Assembly (NCBI GenBank): GCA_017559825.1
Contig: JAFYQR010000149.1
Span: 1-40,122 of the forward strand
From: Thermoguttaceae bacterium
GTDB taxonomy: Bacteria > Planctomycetota > Planctomycetia > Pirellulales > Thermoguttaceae
Length of the DNA stretch: 40,122 nt
Reading direction: 5' to 3'
The stretch's first letter is position 1. Each line of letters opens with the position of its first letter. The position numbers and the translations under genes are program-made. Below are positions 23,690 through 32,633 of the stretch, piece by piece. The notes below the pieces were generated by a model, which saw nothing but the letters and a program-made list of their open reading frames with translations, was not told the origin of the DNA and ran no database searches.

Positions 23690-25147
23690 ATGGCTTCGTT
23701 AAATCGTCGTCAGTTTATCGGTCTCGGCGTCGCGGCGGGCGTCGCTTCGTGTTTCCCGGCTCCGGCTCAAATCGTTCGCGGCGCCAACGAACGGATTCGA
23801 CTCGGCTCGATCAGCTGCGGCGGTCGCGCCAACGAGTTGCTCGGCGGATTCGCTCCTATGCCGGAAGTCGATATCGTCGCCCTCTGCGACCCGGATTCCA
23901 GCCGCGTCGAATCGACGAAAAAACGTTTCGAAAACGCGAAAACGTTCTCCGACCCGCGCGCCCTCCTCGACGATAAAGATATCGACGCGGTGATCGTCGC
24001 GACTTGCGACCATTGGCACTGCCTCGCCGCCATTTGGGCGATGGAAGCCGGGAAGGACGTTTACGTCGAAAAACCGCTCGCGCACTCGATTTGGGAAGGC
24101 CGTCAAACCGTCGCCGCCGCCCGCAAATATAAGCGCGTCTGCCAAGTCGGGATGCAACAACGCAGCGACAAAATGCAAGCGGAAATCAAAAAGTTCCTGC
24201 ACGAAGAAAAGGCGCTCGGCAAAATTTTCGCCGCTCGCGTCAACCATTACAGCCCGCGCAACCCGATCGGCAAACGCGCGACCCCGATGGAATTCCCGGC
24301 GAACGTCGACAAAAACCTTTGGCTCGGCCCGGCCGCGGATCAACCGATCTACCGCGACAAACTCCAATACGACTGGCACTGGGACTGGAACACCGGCACC
24401 GGCGAAATGGGGAACTGGGGCGTTCACGTCCTCGACGACTGCCGCAACAACGTCCTGCTCGATTCGCTCGCGTTCCCGAAACGCGTTTTCGCCGGCGGGT
24501 CGCGCTCCGGTTACAACGACGCCGGGGAAACGCCGAACATCCACTTTGTTTACTTTGACGCGGGCGAAATCCCGGTCGTTCTCGGACTTTCGACGCTCGC
24601 GATGAAGGGCTCGAAGTCGGCCGGCGACCGTCAAGGCCCCGGCAGCGGGTACGTCGCGTTCTGCGAAGGCGGAACGCTCGAAGGGCAACGCGGAAGCGCC
24701 CGCGCGCTCGACAAAGACGGCAAGGTCATTAAGACGTTCAAGGGCGACAGCGGCCAACGCGATCACCAACGCAACTTCGTCGAAGCCGTTTTGGCGCAAG
24801 ACCCGACGATGCTGAACGCCGAAGTCGAAATTGGGAAGTCGACGAGCGAATGGTGCAACTTGGCGAACATCGCGTTCCGTTGCGGGAAAACGATGACGCA
24901 GGACGACGCCGCGCGCGTCGCCGCCGCCGGAGCGAGCGCCGGGAAACCTTGGCAAGACATTTTGGCGAGCGCCGAAAAGACGCTCCGTTCGAACGGTATT
25001 TCGATGGTCGATTCGGAAATTCGCGTCAGCCCGACGATGACGTTCGACGGCGACAAATGCCAATTCGTCGGCGAAATGGCGGAAATGGGGAACTCCTTCC
25101 TCAAACGCGAATACCGCGCGCCGTTCGTCGTTCCGGAAATCGTCTGA
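23690..25147 (+). CDS. Tat-exported Gfo/Idh/MocA-family oxidoreductase
   Basis: A 485-residue relative of the protein at 12858, but of a different subgroup. A twin-arginine signal (LNRRQFIGLGVAAG) ends near IVRGAN. The Rossmann motif is RLGSISCGGRANELL (37-51), shifted from the usual GxGxxG, and AVIVATCDHWHCLAA is followed by VEKPLAHS (126-133). The C-terminal domain has DWHWDWNTGTGEMGNWGVHVLDDCR, typical of this exported subgroup. The substrate is unknown, probably a sugar or sugar acid. C-ending codons indicate strong expression. GGAAG lies 7 nt before the ATG. A leader of about 160 nt follows a TATATT -10-like box near 23519, whose -35 is unclear. Confidence 0.92.
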   Translation: MASLNRRQFIGLGVAAGVASCFPAPAQIVRGANERIRLGSISCGGRANELLGGFAPMPEVDIVALCDPDSSRVESTKKRFENAKTFSDPRALLDDKDIDAVIVATCDHWHCLAAIWAMEAGKDVYVEKPLAHSIWEGRQTVAAARKYKRVCQVGMQQRSDKMQAEIKKFLHEEKALGKIFAARVNHYSPRNPIGKRATPMEFPANVDKNLWLGPAADQPIYRDKLQYDWHWDWNTGTGEMGNWGVHVLDDCRNNVLLDSLAFPKRVFAGGSRSGYNDAGETPNIHFVYFDAGEIPVVLGLSTLAMKGSKSAGDRQGPGSGYVAFCEGGTLEGQRGSARALDKDGKVIKTFKGDSGQRDHQRNFVEAVLAQDPTMLNAEVEIGKSTSEWCNLANIAFRCGKTMTQDDAARVAAAGASAGKPWQDILASAEKTLRSNGISMVDSEIRVSPTMTFDGDKCQFVGEMAEMGNSFLKREYRAPFVVPEIV

Positions 25148-25464
25148 TTTTTCTGAATTTAGAGCGAATTTAACGGAAATCAAAGCGCCGCGTCTTAACG
25201 GCGGCGCTTCCTAACGCTTTTCAACGTCGAAGAGCGGGCGAAACCGAACGAGTCGCGGCGAAACGGCTCGTTCGTACGCGTCGCTTCTTCGGCGCTTGGG
25301 GCGTTTTCTTGCGTCGTCGGGAACGCGCCCGACGTTTTTCTGACAAGGTTTAGCGAAACGGCGAACCTTGCGAAACGCGGCGAAACGGCGAAACGCGGCG
25401 AATCTTGCGGAACGAGAACGCTTCTTGAAGCGACACGGCGGCGAAGTTCTTTTCTTCAAAACGC
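25148..25464. other. Intergenic region with hairpins and short repeats
   Basis: No gene. A perfect hairpin AAGCGCCG / CGGCGCTT (25183-25209) lies after the oxidoreductase gene, then the strong terminator at 25315-25339. Between about 25352 and 25415 the words GCGAAACGGCGAA and GAAACGCGGCGAA repeat imperfectly. Confidence 0.5.
25315..25339 (+). terminator. Rho-independent terminator upstream of the lipoprotein gene
   Basis: A perfect 7-bp stem CGTCGGG / CCCGACG, a 6-nt loop and five T. It would end transcripts coming from the oxidoreductase gene about 170 bp upstream. Confidence 0.8.
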
Positions 25465-25493
25465 TTGACGGCGCCGAGGTTTGCGCGTATAAT
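25465..25493 (+). promoter_or_regulatory. Promoter of the unknown lipoprotein gene
   Basis: TTGACG (25465-25470), a 17-bp spacer and a perfect TATAAT (25488-25493), 60 bp before the ATG. Confidence 0.75.
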
Positions 25494-25553
25494 CGGGAGA
25501 AGCGGCGCTTTGTCGCGTCGACGGCGCTTGAAACGAAAGGCGGAGGGGCCAAA

Positions 25554-27047
25554 ATGACGCCGATGAGAATTTTTAAAGCGGTATTTGCCGTTATTGTTGG
25601 ATTTGTCGTCGCGACGGCGGCGCTCGGCGGCTGTTCGTCGTATTACGCTTGGAAACACGGCGGGTATTATAAGTTGCAAAATTTTGCGCCGTATATCCAT
25701 AACGACGCCGTCGTCGTTTTGGCGAGCGGCGTTTACAGAGCGTCGGGTAAACTCTATTTCATTGAAAAACAAGGCGATAACTTTGCGCTTACGCAAAAGC
25801 TAGACCTCGCGCCTTACCTGAAAGGACGAACGCCGCGGAAGTTGGCGTTTAACGAGCGATATCTTGTCGCGACGGCGTTTAAGGGCGCGCTCGCTTTCGA
25901 CGAGTTTTACGGCGAGGGGGAAAAATCGCGGGCGTCGTTGTTAGTTTTTAAAAAAAACGACGACGGGCGATGGGAATTTTTGTGCGATATTAAGCCAAGC
26001 GACGTTAACCTTAATAGCGCCCGGCTTGTTCTAACGGAACGCGATCAAATTATCGCGAACGACCCGCATTATCTGGAAAACGGATTTCACGGCGTCCTTT
26101 TGGTTTACGAAATCGACGCGGAAAATCGGTCGCTAACGTTAGCGCAGGAAATTACTTCCGACGAGCCGCGAGATACCGATTACGCGGCGCTAAAAGGCCG
26201 GCGCTTTTTCGACGGTTTCGGCGATTCTTTCTTTTACGCCGCCGACCTCTTGGTCGTTCGACATTGCCGAAGTCCGCTGTTATCCGATATTTCGGCGAAG
26301 TCGACCGATTGGAGCGTCTATCGTTGGAACGGTTCGCGTTGGGCGTATGAAACGTCGCTGCTAAAACTACTACCGCAAAGCGTTTACGACGCGCCGCGCA
26401 CGAACGCCGAAAAAAAGGGCGTTCCTTTCTATTTTTTGTCCGGCGACGCGACGGTCGACGCAAGCGCCCGTTCCATAACGCTTATCGAAGAAATGTACGA
26501 CGAACGTTTGTTTTACCGTTTCGTCAAAGACGAAAACGACGTTTGGCGTTTTGAAGAGAGCGAAGTTTTTTATACGAGCGAGGAATACGATAAATCGCCT
26601 TTGGACAAGCGCTTAAAAATGGCGACGTCTTGTTTTCAAACGCCCGAGGAGTTTTCTATGCGTTTGCTTGAGGAGCCCGACTGGCTTATCGGCGTTTGCC
26701 CGCCCTCGACCGACGGAAAACGAACGTTGCGAGAACCGTTTTGGACGGTCGCCGGGTTCGACCAAGCGACTTGGCGCCTCGGCGGAGACGATCCTAGGCT
26801 TAATTGGCATTATCCTCCTTGGTTCAAGCAAGCCAATCCGTACGCGCGCTCGGTTCTTGCCGGGCGATATTTGGCGAGCGCCTACGTTTTTCAGAATTGT
26901 TATTACTCCGACCATCCGCTCCATAAGGCGCGCGTTTGGGGCGGCGTCTATATTTACGAACTCGACCCGGAGACCGGCCCTAAAAAAGTTTTTTCGCTGA
27001 CGACGCGAAATTATCAAGAGTTAAAGCCGATTTCCGTCGCGGAGTAA
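25554..27047 (+). CDS. Lipoprotein of unknown function
   Basis: A 497-residue protein I do not recognise. The N-terminus MTPMRIFKAVFAVIVGFVVATAALGGC is a lipoprotein signal with the lipid-bearing Cys at 27. The mature part has many short aromatic beta-strand-like stretches (GKLYFIEKQGDNFAL, DWSVYRWNGSRWAYE, RVWGGVYIYELD), as in a beta-propeller or other all-beta fold, but I cannot set blade boundaries. ATG 25554 follows CGGAGGGG; the frame is open to 25368, across the promoter, so upstream starts are unlikely. Codon use is less C-biased than the adjacent oxidoreductase, with more TTA, TTT and AAA, so expression is probably modest. It converges with epmB. Confidence 0.78.
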   Translation: MTPMRIFKAVFAVIVGFVVATAALGGCSSYYAWKHGGYYKLQNFAPYIHNDAVVVLASGVYRASGKLYFIEKQGDNFALTQKLDLAPYLKGRTPRKLAFNERYLVATAFKGALAFDEFYGEGEKSRASLLVFKKNDDGRWEFLCDIKPSDVNLNSARLVLTERDQIIANDPHYLENGFHGVLLVYEIDAENRSLTLAQEITSDEPRDTDYAALKGRRFFDGFGDSFFYAADLLVVRHCRSPLLSDISAKSTDWSVYRWNGSRWAYETSLLKLLPQSVYDAPRTNAEKKGVPFYFLSGDATVDASARSITLIEEMYDERLFYRFVKDENDVWRFEESEVFYTSEEYDKSPLDKRLKMATSCFQTPEEFSMRLLEEPDWLIGVCPPSTDGKRTLREPFWTVAGFDQATWRLGGDDPRLNWHYPPWFKQANPYARSVLAGRYLASAYVFQNCYYSDHPLHKARVWGGVYIYELDPETGPKKVFSLTTRNYQELKPISVAE

Positions 27048-27316
27048 GCGTTGAAGCGTTAAATAAACGGCGGAAAACGGCGTAAACAACGTCGCCGCTC
27101 GACTTAGAAACGCCGTCGAACGGCGCGACGCGTCGCGTTTTGGCGTTGAACGGCGCGACGGTTGGCGGCGCTGGCGAAGATTTTAAGCGCGTCGTCGCTC
27201 GGTCGCGGTCGAAATTTCAAAAGCGACGGCGACGCGCCCTCGGCGTCGGGCTTTTGAAGGGGCGTCGAACGTTTCCGCGACCGCGCTTTTCGAGCGACGC
27301 GGCCTGTAAAATCGGT

Positions 27317-28501
27317 TTAATCGCTAAAACCGTCAAGTTTTTCTTGAAGAATTTTCGACTTCATCGGGCGGTTCGGGAGTTCGCGAACGTACCGCGGGAC
27401 GGCGTAACCGGGGAGCCGCTCGCCGAGTTGGCGGACGATTTCGAGACCGCGTTCCGTCGGAACTTCGAACGCCGCGGCGCCTTGCGTTCGGTCGAGTTGG
27501 TGCAGGTAATAGGGCAAGACGCCGACGTCGATCAGCTTTTCGAAGAGGGCGGCCAACGCGTCGACGGAATCGTTAACGCCTTTGAGTAAAACGGTTTGCG
27601 ACGTTAAGACGTATCCGCGTCGTCGGAGCGAAAGAAGGGCGCGCTCGACTTCCGAATCGATTTCGTTCGCCGAATTGACGTGCAGCGTCAGGTGCAAAAC
27701 GAGCGGAAGGCGCGTCGCGTCGCCGGGCGCGCTGGGCTCCGGTTGGGCGAACTCGTCCGCGCTCGGGAAGGAGTCGCCGACCCGACCCGGGCATAAAATC
27801 GGGACGCGAGAATGAAAACGGACCCTCTTAACACTTTCGATTGTTCTGATATAATGGAGGAGCGTTCTTAGTTCGGCGTCGTCGAGCGCGAGCGGGTCGC
27901 CCCCGCTGAAAATCAGCTCCGAAATCGACGAATCGGCGCGAACGCCCGCGAAAATTCGGTCGAAATGCGCCTTTGCGACGTTCAAAACGTCGACGGCGTT
28001 CGCTTGCCCTTCGAACGAAACGCCCGGAGAATTGTTAAAACCGTCGCGACCGTTCGTCGGAAGCGGGAAAAGCGCCCGATTTTTCGGGAAATGACGGCGG
28101 AAGCAGAAGCGGCAACGCGCCGCGCAAGCGTTCGTCGTCAACGTAAGAACGCGACCGGCGTATTTTTGCAGTAGGCAAGGCGCCTCCGGGTAGGCGAGTT
28201 CGCCCTGTTCGTCGAGCGGGTCGGTTTCGAATCCCGGAACTATTTCGAGTTCGTTCGGATTCGGCAAAAACTGCTTCAAAAGCGGGTCGTTTGGGTCGCC
28301 CTTGCGAATCCGGGAAAGCGCCGATTCCGGAAAAAGGAACGGAAAAGAGCGCGCGGCTTCTCGAGCCTCTTTCGCGAAGTCGCCCGGCAGCTCCAAACGT
28401 CGGCAAAATTCGTCGACGTCGACGATCAAACGCGCGTTGAGCGTTTTTTCCAACGCGGAAAGGGAACGACGTTCGTAAAAATCGGAAACGGCGGCCTGCA
28501 T
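27317..28501 (-). CDS. epmB: EF-P-lysine 2,3-aminomutase (radical SAM), EpmB
   Basis: Converts L-alpha-lysine to (R)-beta-lysine, the residue attached to EF-P. The 394-residue protein has the radical-SAM cluster motif CAARCRFCFRRHF (Cys126, Cys130, Cys133), the SAM-binding SGGDPL and the barrel segments HSRVPI, LHLTLHVN and LTSQTVLLKGVND. The PLP-binding Lys is probably the one in ELPNRPMK near the C-terminus. It is somewhat longer than the E. coli enzyme (about 340), with loops around 140-165 and 250-280. Other lysine aminomutases share this fold, but divergent placement 199 bp from efp, and Lys34 in that EF-P, favour EpmB. EpmA, which transfers the beta-lysine, is not in the window. Confidence 0.9.
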   Translation of the reverse strand: MQAAVSDFYERRSLSALEKTLNARLIVDVDEFCRRLELPGDFAKEAREAARSFPFLFPESALSRIRKGDPNDPLLKQFLPNPNELEIVPGFETDPLDEQGELAYPEAPCLLQKYAGRVLTLTTNACAARCRFCFRRHFPKNRALFPLPTNGRDGFNNSPGVSFEGQANAVDVLNVAKAHFDRIFAGVRADSSISELIFSGGDPLALDDAELRTLLHYIRTIESVKRVRFHSRVPILCPGRVGDSFPSADEFAQPEPSAPGDATRLPLVLHLTLHVNSANEIDSEVERALLSLRRRGYVLTSQTVLLKGVNDSVDALAALFEKLIDVGVLPYYLHQLDRTQGAAAFEVPTERGLEIVRQLGERLPGYAVPRYVRELPNRPMKSKILQEKLDGFSD

Positions 28502-28528
28502 AACGGCGAAACTCCGGCGAAAATGAAA

Positions 28529-28547
28529 GATAATGATAATCGTTCGA
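28529..28547. promoter_or_regulatory. Fur-box-like sequence between epmB and efp
   Basis: GATAATGATAATCGTTCGA matches the classical 19-bp Fur consensus at 15 positions, including the first 13 in a row. It lies 28 bp upstream of the epmB start and overlaps a possible -10 (TATCAT) on that strand. It may be only an A/T-rich promoter element. Confidence 0.3.
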
Positions 28548-28700
28548 AATCTTTCGTTTTCAAACGCCCTTAAAACGTCGGGGAGAGCGCGATGAAAACG
28601 TCGCGTTTTGAAACGCTCGGCTTAAATTTGAAAACTGCGAAATCAAACGATTTTGAAACAATAATTTCCAATCGACTCCATCGAAACGAAGGAAACTCCA

Positions 28701-29267
28701 ATGCCATCTTACAACACCAGCGAATTTCGTAAAGGCCTGAAAGTCCAAATTGACGGAAATCCGTTCATCATGGTCGAGTGCCAATTTGTCAAACCGGGCA
28801 AGGGCCAAGCGCTTTACAAGTGCAAACTGCGCGACCTGAACCGCGGCACGATTCTCGAACGCACGTACAAAAACGGCGATTCGCTCGAAGGCGCCGACAT
28901 CCACGAAGCGGACGTCTCCTTCCTTTACGAAATGGGCGGCACGTACTTCTTCATGGAACAAGAAACGTTCGAACAATACGAACTCCAAAAGGACGCGCTC
29001 GACGACGCTTGGAAGTACCTCCTTCCGGAAATGCCGTGCAAAATGCTCCTCTACAACAACAACCCGATCGGGATCACCCCGCCGAACCACGTTGTCTTGA
29101 AGGTCGAGTACACCGAACCGGCCGTCCGCGGCAACACCGCGACGAACGTTACGAAACCGGCGAAACTCGAAACCGGCGCCGAAATCATCGTTCCGAACTT
29201 CGTCGAAACTGGCGAAGTCATCAAGGTCGACACGCGCACGAACGAATACGTCGAACGCGTTAAGTGA
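28701..29267 (+). CDS. efp: Elongation factor P
   Basis: Binds the ribosome between the P and E sites and relieves stalling at proline runs. The 188-residue protein has the three beta-barrel domains of the family. The tip loop of domain I reads VKPGKGQA and places Lys34 at the position beta-lysylated in enterobacteria. This fits the neighbouring epmB and not the Arg32 rhamnosylated type. Later signatures are YKNGDSLEGADI and the C-terminal GEVIKVDTRTNEYVERVK. GAAGGAAA lies 6 nt before ATG 28701. Codon use is strongly C-ending, fitting a highly expressed translation factor. A strong terminator follows, so it is monocistronic. Confidence 0.97.
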   Translation: MPSYNTSEFRKGLKVQIDGNPFIMVECQFVKPGKGQALYKCKLRDLNRGTILERTYKNGDSLEGADIHEADVSFLYEMGGTYFFMEQETFEQYELQKDALDDAWKYLLPEMPCKMLLYNNNPIGITPPNHVVLKVEYTEPAVRGNTATNVTKPAKLETGAEIIVPNFVETGEVIKVDTRTNEYVERVK

Positions 29268-29293
29268 TTGGCGCTTATTAGTTTGCGACGATT

Positions 29294-29341
29294 AAAAAAC
29301 GAGGCGACGAGGCGGCTCCCGTTTTCGCGTCTCGTTTTTTT
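29294..29341 (+). terminator. Terminator of efp
   Basis: AAAAAACGAGGCG pairs with CGTCTCGTTTTTT (one G-U) across a 20-nt loop, ending in a T-run. Confidence 0.85.
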
Positions 29342-29537
29342 ATTGCGAGCGGCGAGAAATTGCGGGAATTTTAAAGAAAATTTCCGCTTTGCCGGTTCGT
29401 TGGCGGCGCCGACTGCGTAAAGCCTTAAAAGAGGCGGCGCTCAAAGGCGGGAAAAGAGGAATAAACCGCCCGAGCAACGAGAAGGACGGAACGACGCCGC
29501 GAGATGAAATTTGGCGCTGAAATAAGGAAATCAAACG

Positions 29538-30401
29538 ATGCGCGCGAAAGATTCGATTCGATATTTAGTTTTCGATATTGAAAGCGTCGCCGACCCGGCC
29601 TTGATCGCCGCGACGCGAACGAATTTCGAAACGGAGCCCGCGCAAGCGCTCCGAGAATATCGCGACGAACTGATGGAAAAGAAGGGAAGCGACTTCATTC
29701 CGCATACGTTTCAAGTTCCGATTTCGCTGGCGTTAGGCAAAGTGCGCGACGACTTTTCGCTTGCCGACATAACCGTTTTGCGCGTCGAAGACGGCGGTCC
29801 GCGAAAGATTTGCGAACGTTTTTGGGACGGGTGGCGTTATTACGATCGACCGACTTTCGTTACCTTCAACGGGCGCGGGTTCGACGTGCCGCTGATGGAG
29901 TTGACGGCGTTTCGCTACGGGATTCCGATTCCGGAGTGGTTCGCGGTCGACAAGCGCAGTTTCGACCAGCCGCGCAACCGTTACGGCTCGGCGCACGTCG
30001 ATTTGTACGATTTTCTGACGAATTTCGGCGCGACGCAGTTTGTTTCCGGGCTGAACGTCGCGGCGAAAATTTTGCGCAAACCGGGCAAAATCGGGACTAA
30101 GGGCGATATGGTGCAAGACATGTTCGACGCGGGCGAGTTGGACGAGATTCACCGTTACTGCCGTTGCGACGTTTTGGACGCGTATTTCGTCTTCTTGCGA
30201 ACGCAGGTTCTTTGCGGACGTATCGCGCCGGAGCGCGAAGCGGAGCTTGTCGACGAAACGCGCCGCTTCTTGGAAGACGAGTCCGCTAACGAACCGATTT
30301 ACGCGACTTACCTTGACGCTTGGGACGCGGCGGACGCGTATTTCGCAGAAAACGACGTCGTCGCCGAACGCGTCGAGACGGCGAAACGAAACCGCGTTTG
30401 A
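29538..30401 (+). CDS. PolB-like 3'-5' exonuclease
   Basis: A 287-residue stand-alone DnaQ-fold nuclease of the predicted PolB-like exonuclease family. It should degrade single-stranded DNA 3' to 5' with two metal ions. Exo I is LVFDIES (Asp13, Glu15), Exo II is TFNGRGFDVPLM (Asn111, Asp116) and Exo III is YCRCDVLDAY (Tyr207, Asp211), so all catalytic acids are present. No polymerase domain is attached. ATG 29538 follows AAGGAAA. It heads a three-gene run with a ROK kinase 82 bp and thiamine pyrophosphokinase further down, so it is probably cotranscribed with them; the functions do not obviously connect. Confidence 0.9.
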   Translation: MRAKDSIRYLVFDIESVADPALIAATRTNFETEPAQALREYRDELMEKKGSDFIPHTFQVPISLALGKVRDDFSLADITVLRVEDGGPRKICERFWDGWRYYDRPTFVTFNGRGFDVPLMELTAFRYGIPIPEWFAVDKRSFDQPRNRYGSAHVDLYDFLTNFGATQFVSGLNVAAKILRKPGKIGTKGDMVQDMFDAGELDEIHRYCRCDVLDAYFVFLRTQVLCGRIAPEREAELVDETRRFLEDESANEPIYATYLDAWDAADAYFAENDVVAERVETAKRNRV

Positions 30402-30483
30402 AAAGTTTGAAAAAGGCGCCGGTTTTAGAAAAATCAAAGAGACGGCCGAGGGAGGTCGGCTCGCTAACAAGAGGAACGACGAA

Positions 30484-31566
30484 ATGAGCGATAAAACGGC
30501 GAAAAAAACGACGATTCTCGCGCTCGATTTGGGCGGGTCGAAGATGTTGTCGGCGTTGGTCGACGTTTTTGAGTCGGCGGACGGCGAGCGCAAAACCGAG
30601 TTGCGCGGCGTCGCAAGGCGAGCGTTGACGAAGGACGCGGGGCGCGACGGCGTGCGGTCGGCGATTCTCGACGCGACTGCCGAGACGTTCGAGCGAACCG
30701 GCGAAAACTGGGCGAACGTCGCGTCGATCGGCGCGACGATCCCGGGCGTCGCCGATCCGAAGCGCGGTTATTGGGTTTACGCGCCCTTTTCCGGAATCGC
30801 CGATTTCCCGTTGGCCGACGAGTTGCGCGCGCAATTTGGAAAGCCGGTTTTCGCCGACAACGACGTCAACGCCTGCGCTTGGGCCGAGAAGGTGTTTGGC
30901 GCGTGTCAAGGCGTCGACAATTTTGTCTGGATAACGATCAGCAACGGGATCGGCGGCGGTCTCGTTCTCGACGGAAAGGTTTACGCGGGCAAGTTTTCCG
31001 GCGCGGCGGAGATCGGGCACTTCAACGTCGTCGAAGACGGCGCTCCCTGCGGTTGCGGGAATCGCGGCTGTCTCGAAGCGACGGCCGCGGGTCCTGGAAT
31101 CGCGCGACGTTACCGCGAGTTGGTCGCGAACGCGGCGGGCGTTTCCGACTTTTTGACGGAAAACGACGCGGCGTCGTCCGAGTTGCGCGTCGATTGGTTG
31201 CGTTACTTGGAGTCGACCGGAGCGAACGCAAACGCCGAAGTCGAGACGGCGAAAACCGCGACCGCGGCGAGCGTCGCCGACGAAGCGCGACGCGGAAACC
31301 CAGTTGCCGTCAAGGTTTACGACGATACCGGGCGATACGTCGGTCGCGCGGCGTCGTACGCGGCGAATCTGGTCAACCCGGAAAAAATCGTGATTGGCGG
31401 CGGCGTCGCCGGTTCGTTTGACCTCTTTTACCCGGCGCTTTGGGCAACGTTCGAGCGCTGTCTTTTTAAAGCGACGAACAAGACGCTAACAATTGAAAAA
31501 ACTGGGCTTGGATACGAAGCCGGGTTGATGGGCGCGGCGTCGCTTGCGTTCGCGCCGTACTGTTGA
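30484..31566 (+). CDS. ROK-family sugar kinase (glucokinase-like)
   Basis: Phosphorylates a hexose, most likely glucose or an N-acetylated amino sugar, with ATP. The 360-residue protein has the phosphate loop ALDLGGSKM (13-21), catalytic Asp127 in FADNDVNA, ISNGIGGGLVLDGK, the substrate-site EIGHF (176-180) and the ROK zinc site CGCGNRGCLE (Cys189, Cys191, Cys196). The second glycine-rich phosphate motif is IVIGGGVAGS. It is longer than the usual 300-320 because of an Ala/Thr/Glu-rich insert near 220-262. I chose ATG 30484; the frame is open upstream, but that part overlaps the exonuclease gene. GAGGAACG lies just upstream. Specificity cannot be read from sequence. Confidence 0.92.
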   Translation: MSDKTAKKTTILALDLGGSKMLSALVDVFESADGERKTELRGVARRALTKDAGRDGVRSAILDATAETFERTGENWANVASIGATIPGVADPKRGYWVYAPFSGIADFPLADELRAQFGKPVFADNDVNACAWAEKVFGACQGVDNFVWITISNGIGGGLVLDGKVYAGKFSGAAEIGHFNVVEDGAPCGCGNRGCLEATAAGPGIARRYRELVANAAGVSDFLTENDAASSELRVDWLRYLESTGANANAEVETAKTATAASVADEARRGNPVAVKVYDDTGRYVGRAASYAANLVNPEKIVIGGGVAGSFDLFYPALWATFERCLFKATNKTLTIEKTGLGYEAGLMGAASLAFAPYC

Positions 31567-31608
31567 CGCGACGTCGTTTAGAAAAGGCAAGCGACAAAGG
31601 CTAGCGAA

Positions 31609-32325
31609 ATGAGCGACGACTTGCGAAAAGGGAAAATGGAAACGGCGACGAACGCGTCGAACGGGCAAAGTCTTGAAGCGCGGCGCGAGTCGGCTCCGGT
31701 CGTTATTTTAGCGGACGGCGAGTTTCCGCAAAGCACGTCGGCGCAACGGTTTATCGTCGCCGCTCCGACGTTGGTTTGTTGCGACGGCGCGGCTGCAAAA
31801 GCGGTCGCGTTCGGCCGCGAACCCGATTGGATCGTCGGCGACCTCGACTCGCTTCCGGAGGCGCTGAAAGAACGGTTTCGCGACCGGCTAATTCGCGTCG
31901 CGGAGCAGGAGACTAACGACCTCGACAAAGCGTTCCGATTTTGCGTCGAGCGCGGTTGGACGGAGCTTGCAATTCTTGGCGCGACAGGACTTAGAGCCGA
32001 TCACGCGCTCGGGAATATTTCGCGGTTGGTCGATTTCGCTAAGATTGCGCCGTCGATTCGCCTGATCGACGACTTTGGCGTTTTTCGGGTCGCGCTGGAG
32101 AGCGGAACGTTCGCGTCGCGTCCGGGCGAACAGATTTCAATTTTTAGTTTCGATCCGACGCAAGCGATTACGTCGCAAGGGTTAAAATATCCGCTGAGCC
32201 GCCTAAAATTACCGCGTTGGTCGACCGCGACGCTAAACGAAGCGCTTGGCGACTCGTTTTCGCTTGAATTTGACGCGGCGTCGCCTATTCTCCTCTTCTT
32301 CGCGAACGAACTCAAACGGCGTTGA
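31609..32325 (+). CDS. Thiamine pyrophosphokinase
   Basis: Transfers pyrophosphate from ATP to thiamine, giving thiamine diphosphate directly. The 238-residue protein has the family motifs LVCCDGAA (56-63), DWIVGDLDSL (73-82), ETNDLDKAF (101-109) and GATGLRADHALGNISRL (124-140), followed by the C-terminal beta-sandwich that binds thiamine. About 28 residues precede the core, so a later start such as the ATG at codon 10 is possible. It starts 42 bp after the ROK kinase stop, in the same probable operon. No thi biosynthesis genes are nearby, consistent with salvage. Confidence 0.93.
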   Translation: MSDDLRKGKMETATNASNGQSLEARRESAPVVILADGEFPQSTSAQRFIVAAPTLVCCDGAAAKAVAFGREPDWIVGDLDSLPEALKERFRDRLIRVAEQETNDLDKAFRFCVERGWTELAILGATGLRADHALGNISRLVDFAKIAPSIRLIDDFGVFRVALESGTFASRPGEQISIFSFDPTQAITSQGLKYPLSRLKLPRWSTATLNEALGDSFSLEFDAASPILLFFANELKRR

Positions 32326-32633
32326 CGCAAAGCTACGCGACAAATGAAAATAAGCGCGAGACGCGCGTTTCAACCTTGCGAAAATTTTCACGTTCCCTCG
32401 GCTAACCCGGCTAATTCTTTGAGCGGAGGAATCGAGTAAGAAAACGTAATTTTGTCGATGTTCTTTGATTTGCGATCAATGTTTCGTTCGTCTAAGCGTT
32501 TAAGACAGCGACGAAAAGCCGTTTGATTTTCCGTATGTTTGCGTAAGGCGTCGAAACGCAATTTTTTTAATTTCAAAACGACCTAAATTCGAACGACGCG
32601 TTATTTGCAAATCGTCGGCGGACGCGGCGGCGT
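32326..32633. other. Intergenic region with a doubtful short frame
   Basis: A/T-richer than its surroundings. It lies between convergent genes and has no clear terminator. On the minus strand a 62-codon frame (32576-32388, TTG start, stop just upstream) encodes a basic peptide rich in Lys and Arg with no recognised motif. I do not call it a gene. Confidence 0.3.

Noticed and set aside
23699..25183. A 494-codon minus-strand frame opposite the second oxidoreductase gene
   Set aside because: Antisense image of a strongly C-biased gene, with no recognisable domain.
25352..25415. Repeated GCGAAACG words, considered as a CRISPR-like array
   Set aside because: Spacing is irregular, units are 8-14 bp, there are no spacers and no cas genes.
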